Shown here: positions 59,542 through 64,000 of the stretch, in pieces
How the letters are laid out: every line of letters starts with the position of its first letter
How positions within the stretch are numbered: the first letter of the stretch is position 1
From: JASMTM01 sp046483075
GTDB taxonomy: Bacteria > Thermotogota > Thermotogae > Petrotogales > Kosmotogaceae
Assembly: GCA_046483075.1 (NCBI GenBank)
Contig: JAWODV010000042.1
Coordinates: 1-64,000, forward strand
Direction of reading: 5' to 3'
DNA: 64,000 bases
The notes under the pieces: model-generated
What the model saw: the letters and a program-made list of their open reading frames with translations, nothing else
What the model was told of the DNA's origin: nothing
Database searches by the model: none
Made by a program: the position numbers and the translations under genes

Positions 59542-62500
59542 TAATGATTCCAGTATTTACTCCTATACTAATTCCCGAGCTTACAACGCTTAGTACATCA
59601 CCTAAAAAGCTCACGATTTCCTTAATGTTTACATACAAAGTCTGCGGAACATATACAACATAATTTGGTTCTAAATAAATATTTGTATCTACTTTTAACT
59701 TCAAAAGAGGTTTCACCGATAAATCAACTGTGGTAAAATCAGGCTTTTCCTCTGTGTAGTTTCCTTTAAATATCAATGTATTTGAACTTTTTGCATTAGG
59801 TGTAAATCCACCTGCACCTAAAATAGCTTCAATTACGGTCATATCTGGTGTAAATTCAATAGCTCCTGGATTCTTAACAGCCCCAAAGACATAAACCTTT
59901 AATGGAGCGGATCTTACATAAATTGTTGAACCGGGATTTATCTCCCGTGAAAGAATTTCCGTATCCTGTGCAGAAAAATTGGTATTTACTACTTCATTGT
60001 TTAAACTAATTATTGAAATCCAGGCTCCCGATGTTGTCTTTAGCCCTCCAGCTTCAGACAACAATTCAGAAAGAGTTTTCGTTCTTCCAAAAGCTATTGA
60101 TTCGAAAAGTCCGGGGTTATTTACATCTCCAAGTATAGCTACTCTTTTTTCATCAGATGAAACCACGTATATGAAACTATCTCTATTTAATTCAACCTGT
60201 TCTCTTGATTGCAGTATGTCTGGTGAATACTCCTCAATTACATCATTTCCACTGAATATCTTTATTGTCTTGGCGGTTTCCAGAAGTCCACCTGCTCTTG
60301 AGATAATATTTCCAAGCGTAGGTTGCATTTTTGATTGATAACTGAATGAACCAGGATTTTTTACCTCGCCAAGCACAGAAAAACTGAATTCTTTTGCCGA
60401 TTCCGCATATACAATATCTCCATCTTCCAAGACTATATCTGCCGACAGAAATTCATTTACATCATAGCTTTCTGTGCTTCCATTACTGCTTTTTACAAGT
60501 ATTCGATTTACCTTGCTTTCATCGACAATTCCTCCAGCTTTACCCAGTACATGCATGGGTGAAGTACTCTCCTCAGCTGTAAATGTCAGCATACCAGGTG
60601 ATTTAACCTCACCCAGTACAGTAATTTTTTCTATTCCTTTATTGACTATTACAGTGGTTCCAGGTTCTATTGTAACTATTTTTCCCTGCATCACATCCAA
60701 TAATTCATATTCATTCATAACACCATCAGGACCCACAGTCTTTACAAAATTACCAGCTGATTCAAGTGGATCTCCGGCTTTAGCGAGAGCAGCTGCCAGA
60801 GTGAGTCTTTCAAATCTATCAAAGTTTATTATTCCAGGTCTACTAACTTCTCCTGTGACATAAATAAAACTTTCTTCAACTCGTGGTATATATAAAATCA
60901 TTCCATCTTTCAGATCTACATCATTAACTGAAACAAGATTCATCCAGTTGTATTCGGATTCTGATCCAGAAATTCTTACAAGCTCACCTGCTTTTTCACT
61001 CAAACCACCACATTTAGCGATCGCTTTTAGAATGGTTGGATTTTCTTCCTTTTCAAAGGTAACCACACTGGGATTATTTACTTGTCCCAGAACGCTTACT
61101 CTAATAGGTTCATATTCAGGAACATAAATCATTGTTTCATTTGTAAGCAACGGGTTCACTTCAAGCCCGTTGTATATTCTTTCAAGGTTTACCTCTTTCA
61201 TTATGCCTTCTGAATTTATTATTTTGACCCTGTTTTCAAGCGCTTCGGGTAACGTGCCATTGCTTTCAGAAATTGCTTCAAGCAATGTTGGATCATTAGC
61301 TGCAGGAAAGAGCTTGACACCCGGGGATACTACTGCTCCAAGCACATAAATTTTCGATTTTGTATCAGGACAAACTATTACCGTTCCAGGTTCAAGTTCA
61401 AGATCTTTCTCTCTTAAAGCACTAAATTTAACCGAGGTTCGTTTCCCGTTTGGTAGTAAGAGCTCAATTATTTCATCAGAAGCAAATGTTAGTAAACTTA
61501 CTTTGGAAAGAGCATTTCTAAGCGTAAGCTGCTCATCGGGACCAAAGCTAATCCTTCTACCACTTTCTGGTGTAATCATATAAACATATCTGCCTTCGGC
61601 ACTCTGGGCATAAATTATCATCTCATCACTGATTGAGATCTCTGCTTTTTCATTAATGATGTCACTTAACTGAACAGTTGTTTTTGTATCATCTTTAATA
61701 AGTTCAAGTATTCCGCTAGCATTTTCTAAAAGACCTCCAACTTTGCTTATAGCTTTAACTACTGAAAGCTTTTCACTCTGTTCAAAGTAAACTGTACCAG
61801 GTTTTTGAACTGCCCCAAGTACATTCACTTTTATTCTTAATTCAGGGACTACTACAGTGGTTCCAGGAACAAGCTTTTCGTCTTTATTATGAAGTTCCTT
61901 TACCGGTATTTCCTTTTTTTCACCGTCAGGTTGCTGAATGGTCACGCTTCTTTCAGAATTTAGATTTAACAAATTGAATCGTGCTAACGTGTTTTTCAAC
62001 GTTAACTTTTCATCTGGTTCGAAGGTAATTTTACCTCCAGATTCTGGTGAGATTAGATAAACATACTTCTCTCCTTCTCTTGGTATATATATTGTAGTCC
62101 CATCAAATAATTCGATATCATCTTTTTTATCAATAAGTTCACTCAAATCAGTTGTCGAAGAATCTCCAGTAATGCTGTTTATTAATAAAACTTCGGTCTC
62201 GTTGGCGTCAATTTTTAATCCTCCCGCACGAGATATCGCTGTTAACAATGTAGGAGTTCTGTTTGAAAATGATATTGTTCCAGGCTGATTTACCTCTCCC
62301 AAAACGTGCAGTTCTGAAAAACCATCAGGATACCTAACTATCGAACCGTTTGCTATTTCAATATCTTCTTCTCTTAACTTCTTTCCTGATATAGCTTCTT
62401 TCTCACCATTTGAATCTATTACAGTTACTATCGAAGAATCACTAACATCCAGAAGATTCAGTTTTGCAAGTGTCGTTTTTAATGTCAGCTTTTCTCCTTT

Positions 62501-64000
62501 GCTGAAGGATACTTTACCTCCTTCATTGCCAGTTATTACATATACAAAACGTTCCGGCACTTCAGGCACATAAATAACAGATCTTTCACTAAAACCAAGT
62601 TCTTTAATAATGTCTTTTTCTGGAAGATTATTCATTTCAAAATTATCCGCTTTTTCCTGCCCGGTTACATACAAGACATTATCAGCGTTCTCCTGTAATC
62701 CACCGGCCAAACTCAAAATTTTCGAAAGTGTAATATCCTGATTAGAATCGATTTCTATCAGTCCCGGAGATTTAACTGCACCAGTAACGTAAAAATCCTT
62801 GAAAACCTCCGGATAAATGATCACTGAACCAGGTTTAAGTAAAATATCATCTTCCAGTATTTTTCTCAGTTCTGTTCTTAATCGAGAATCATCAGGCATC
62901 AATACTTCAACTATCTCTGTTGATTCAGCTAACAGAAGGTTACGTTTGGAAAGAGCATTTCTCAAAGTAAGTTTTTCATCTTTTGTAAACTCTATTCTGC
63001 CACCCTCATTTTTTGAGATAATATAAACAAATTTTTCTTCCATTCGTGAGACAAAAACTATATCACCCGGTTTTAACAGATGCTCAGATTTTACTGCATC
63101 ATCAGGAGCAAAACGATACGTTTCCCCGCTAGAAACGATTTCCACTTCCCCAGCTGTTTCTTTCAATCCTCCAGCTTTTGCTAGAGCTATTCCCAATTCA
63201 GCAGACTCAAAGTTTTCAAAATTTATTGTTCCTGGTTTTTCTACTTCTCCAAGCATATAAATGAACTTGCTTGTTAAAGGTAACTGAACAATGACACCAG
63301 AACTTAATGGAATATCGTCTTCAATCAGATCCTTGGAATTAACAACTTGTTTACCTGTTCCGTTTCTGACTGTTATCTTGAAATTCATTTCAGGATCATA
63401 TGTTTTTGCCTTTATCAAAACATTTTTTAGCGTTATCTTCTCATCAAGGCTAAAATCCATTCTCATTGTTTCTTCAGGAGAAACCAAATATACATATTTC
63501 TCTTCCTGTCTTGGTACGACAACAGTGTCACCTGCTCTTAATTCTGGGTCTTCAATTTCTCCAGAGAACAATTTATCAATATTTATTGAGTATTGGGTGT
63601 TGTCTTCGTTAATTACTATTGCTTCTCCGGAGTTATTTGGCGTTAGACCATCGCAATTACCAATGGCTTTCATAAGCGTTAACCCTTTTTTATATAAAAC
63701 AATACCCGGATTAACAAGTTCACCCAGCACACGAACAGATTTATTTGAAATGTCTCCTGCAATTACGCTTGAACCTTTTTCTAGTAAAGGATCAGGAATC
63801 ATACCTTCAAATATTCTATTTAAATCGTAATTTCGTCTTTGTACTGAACCATTTTTCCTTGTAAGCACTACTATTTCTTCAAGATCAGCTGTTTCCTTCA
63901 ATCCGCCTGCCTCAGCTATTACCTGAGTAAGAGTTATACCTTCGTAAAATCTAATTACTTTTGGATTACTGAATTCTCCTATCGCTCTAATTGATTTTTC
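59531..64000 (-). CDS. giant SLBB-repeat polysaccharide export-type protein (5' end outside window)
   Basis: The frame is open to base 64000, so the N-terminus is missing; 1,489 residues are visible. It is built of about 13 SLBB repeats of the form V.VLGEV..PG...F ... TLL.AI..AGGL...A, as in Wza-type export proteins. Between the early ones lie five copies of a second repeat (YVYLISPE.GGKI.F..DEKLTLKN.L...NLL). The C-terminus has a hydrophobic helix (IVSFLGDVLSVVSSGISIGV). Wza is ~380 aa with two or three such units, so this is exceptional. It may form the export channel or a toga-spanning fibre. Confidence 0.85.
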   Translation of the reverse strand, partial: EKSIRAIGEFSNPKVIRFYEGITLTQVIAEAGGLKETADLEEIVVLTRKNGSVQRRNYDLNRIFEGMIPDPLLEKGSSVIAGDISNKSVRVLGELVNPGIVLYKKGLTLMKAIGNCDGLTPNNSGEAIVINEDNTQYSINIDKLFSGEIEDPELRAGDTVVVPRQEEKYVYLVSPEETMRMDFSLDEKITLKNVLIKAKTYDPEMNFKITVRNGTGKQVVNSKDLIEDDIPLSSGVIVQLPLTSKFIYMLGEVEKPGTINFENFESAELGIALAKAGGLKETAGEVEIVSSGETYRFAPDDAVKSEHLLKPGDIVFVSRMEEKFVYIISKNEGGRIEFTKDEKLTLRNALSKRNLLLAESTEIVEVLMPDDSRLRTELRKILEDDILLKPGSVIIYPEVFKDFYVTGAVKSPGLIEIDSNQDITLSKILSLAGGLQENADNVLYVTGQEKADNFEMNNLPEKDIIKELGFSERSVIYVPEVPERFVYVITGNEGGKVSFSKGEKLTLKTTLAKLNLLDVSDSSIVTVIDSNGEKEAISGKKLREEDIEIANGSIVRYPDGFSELHVLGEVNQPGTISFSNRTPTLLTAISRAGGLKIDANETEVLLINSITGDSSTTDLSELIDKKDDIELFDGTTIYIPREGEKYVYLISPESGGKITFEPDEKLTLKNTLARFNLLNLNSERSVTIQQPDGEKKEIPVKELHNKDEKLVPGTTVVVPELRIKVNVLGAVQKPGTVYFEQSEKLSVVKAISKVGGLLENASGILELIKDDTKTTVQLSDIINEKAEISISDEMIIYAQSAEGRYVYMITPESGRRISFGPDEQLTLRNALSKVSLLTFASDEIIELLLPNGKRTSVKFSALREKDLELEPGTVIVCPDTKSKIYVLGAVVSPGVKLFPAANDPTLLEAISESNGTLPEALENRVKIINSEGIMKEVNLERIYNGLEVNPLLTNETMIYVPEYEPIRVSVLGQVNNPSVVTFEKEENPTILKAIAKCGGLSEKAGELVRISGSESEYNWMNLVSVNDVDLKDGMILYIPRVEESFIYVTGEVSRPGIINFDRFERLTLAAALAKAGDPLESAGNFVKTVGPDGVMNEYELLDVMQGKIVTIEPGTTVIVNKGIEKITVLGEVKSPGMLTFTAEESTSPMHVLGKAGGIVDESKVNRILVKSSNGSTESYDVNEFLSADIVLEDGDIVYAESAKEFSFSVLGEVKNPGSFSYQSKMQPTLGNIISRAGGLLETAKTIKIFSGNDVIEEYSPDILQSREQVELNRDSFIYVVSSDEKRVAILGDVNNPGLFESIAFGRTKTLSELLSEAGGLKTTSGAWISIISLNNEVVNTNFSAQDTEILSREINPGSTIYVRSAPLKVYVFGAVKNPGAIEFTPDMTVIEAILGAGGFTPNAKSSNTLIFKGNYTEEKPDFTTVDLSVKPLLKLKVDTNIYLEPNYVVYVPQTLYVNIKEIVSFLGDVLSVVSSGISIGVNTGIINGE

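Noticed and set aside
59979..60863. Plus-strand open frames opposite the SLBB gene
   Set aside because: They are shadows of the repeat-coding minus strand and contain no domain of their own.
59531..64000. Repeats in the SLBB gene as a CRISPR or DNA satellite
   Set aside because: The repeats are conserved at protein level and diverged in DNA; there are no short identical repeats with unique spacers.

Overview
The window looks like chromosomal DNA from a member of the Thermotogota. The genome is AT-rich (GC roughly 36-39% by eye). The evidence is the combination of a large SRP RNA with an Alu domain, a minC gene followed by three tandem M42 aminopeptidases, a two-domain glutaredoxin-like disulfide oxidoreductase next to thioredoxin reductase, a retaining trehalose synthase of the TreT type, and an Omp85/BamA protein. 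A Kosmotoga-like genus is my best guess, but I cannot fix the genus without a search. No insertion sequence, phage gene, CRISPR array or rRNA operon was seen. Three tRNAs lie together on the minus strand.

Layout. 1-3.1 kb: the end of uvrC, then minus-strand hup, the SRP RNA and a PurH homologue whose catalytic motifs appear eroded. 3.2-9.5 kb: rpsF-ssb-rpsR with a possible S6:S18 autoregulatory leader, then rplI, RNase Z, an NfeD/SPFH membrane pair, an unknown membrane protein, and a redox pair (disulfide oxidoreductase and TrxB). 9.5-17.5 kb: an S66 carboxypeptidase, then a trehalose-type locus with a sugar ABC transporter lacking its ATPase, a ROK regulator and TreT. The ABC promoter and the treT promoter share a 15-bp motif that I propose as the ROK operator. 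A Gfo/Idh/MocA oxidoreductase follows. 17.6-22.4 kb: niaR and niaP behind a perfect 20-bp palindrome, then leuS and tRNA-Glu/Val/Phe on the minus strand.

22.4-40.2 kb is one run of 20 plus-strand genes with overlaps or very short gaps, ending in a terminator after bamA. It holds minC, three M42 peptidases, an AroB-like pseudoenzyme, an orphan membrane protein, a ComEA-like protein with three helix-hairpin-helix units, queH, ogg, trmFO, manA, a TPR protein and thyX. It then carries a five-gene signalling-like block (DRTGG, CBS-HATPase, DRTGG, PHP, HATPase) and bamA. 40.2-47.3 kb is a ribose-type operon (lacI, rbsD, btpA, rbsK, rbsA, rbsC, rbsB) with paired LacI-type operators in front of lacI and btpA. 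47.3-52.8 kb on the minus strand is metG-gyrA-lexA-rpiB. 53-64 kb on the minus strand is an exopolysaccharide operon: a giant SLBB-repeat protein running off the window end, a CpsB phosphatase, a Wzc-type tyrosine kinase with a poly-tyrosine tail, a ZIP transporter and a Wzy/O-antigen-ligase-type membrane protein.

The items I rate most worth following are the DRTGG/CBS/HATPase/PHP block without hydrogenase genes, the two apparently catalytically dead enzyme homologues, the giant SLBB protein with two interleaved repeat types, and the proposed ROK and LacI operators.
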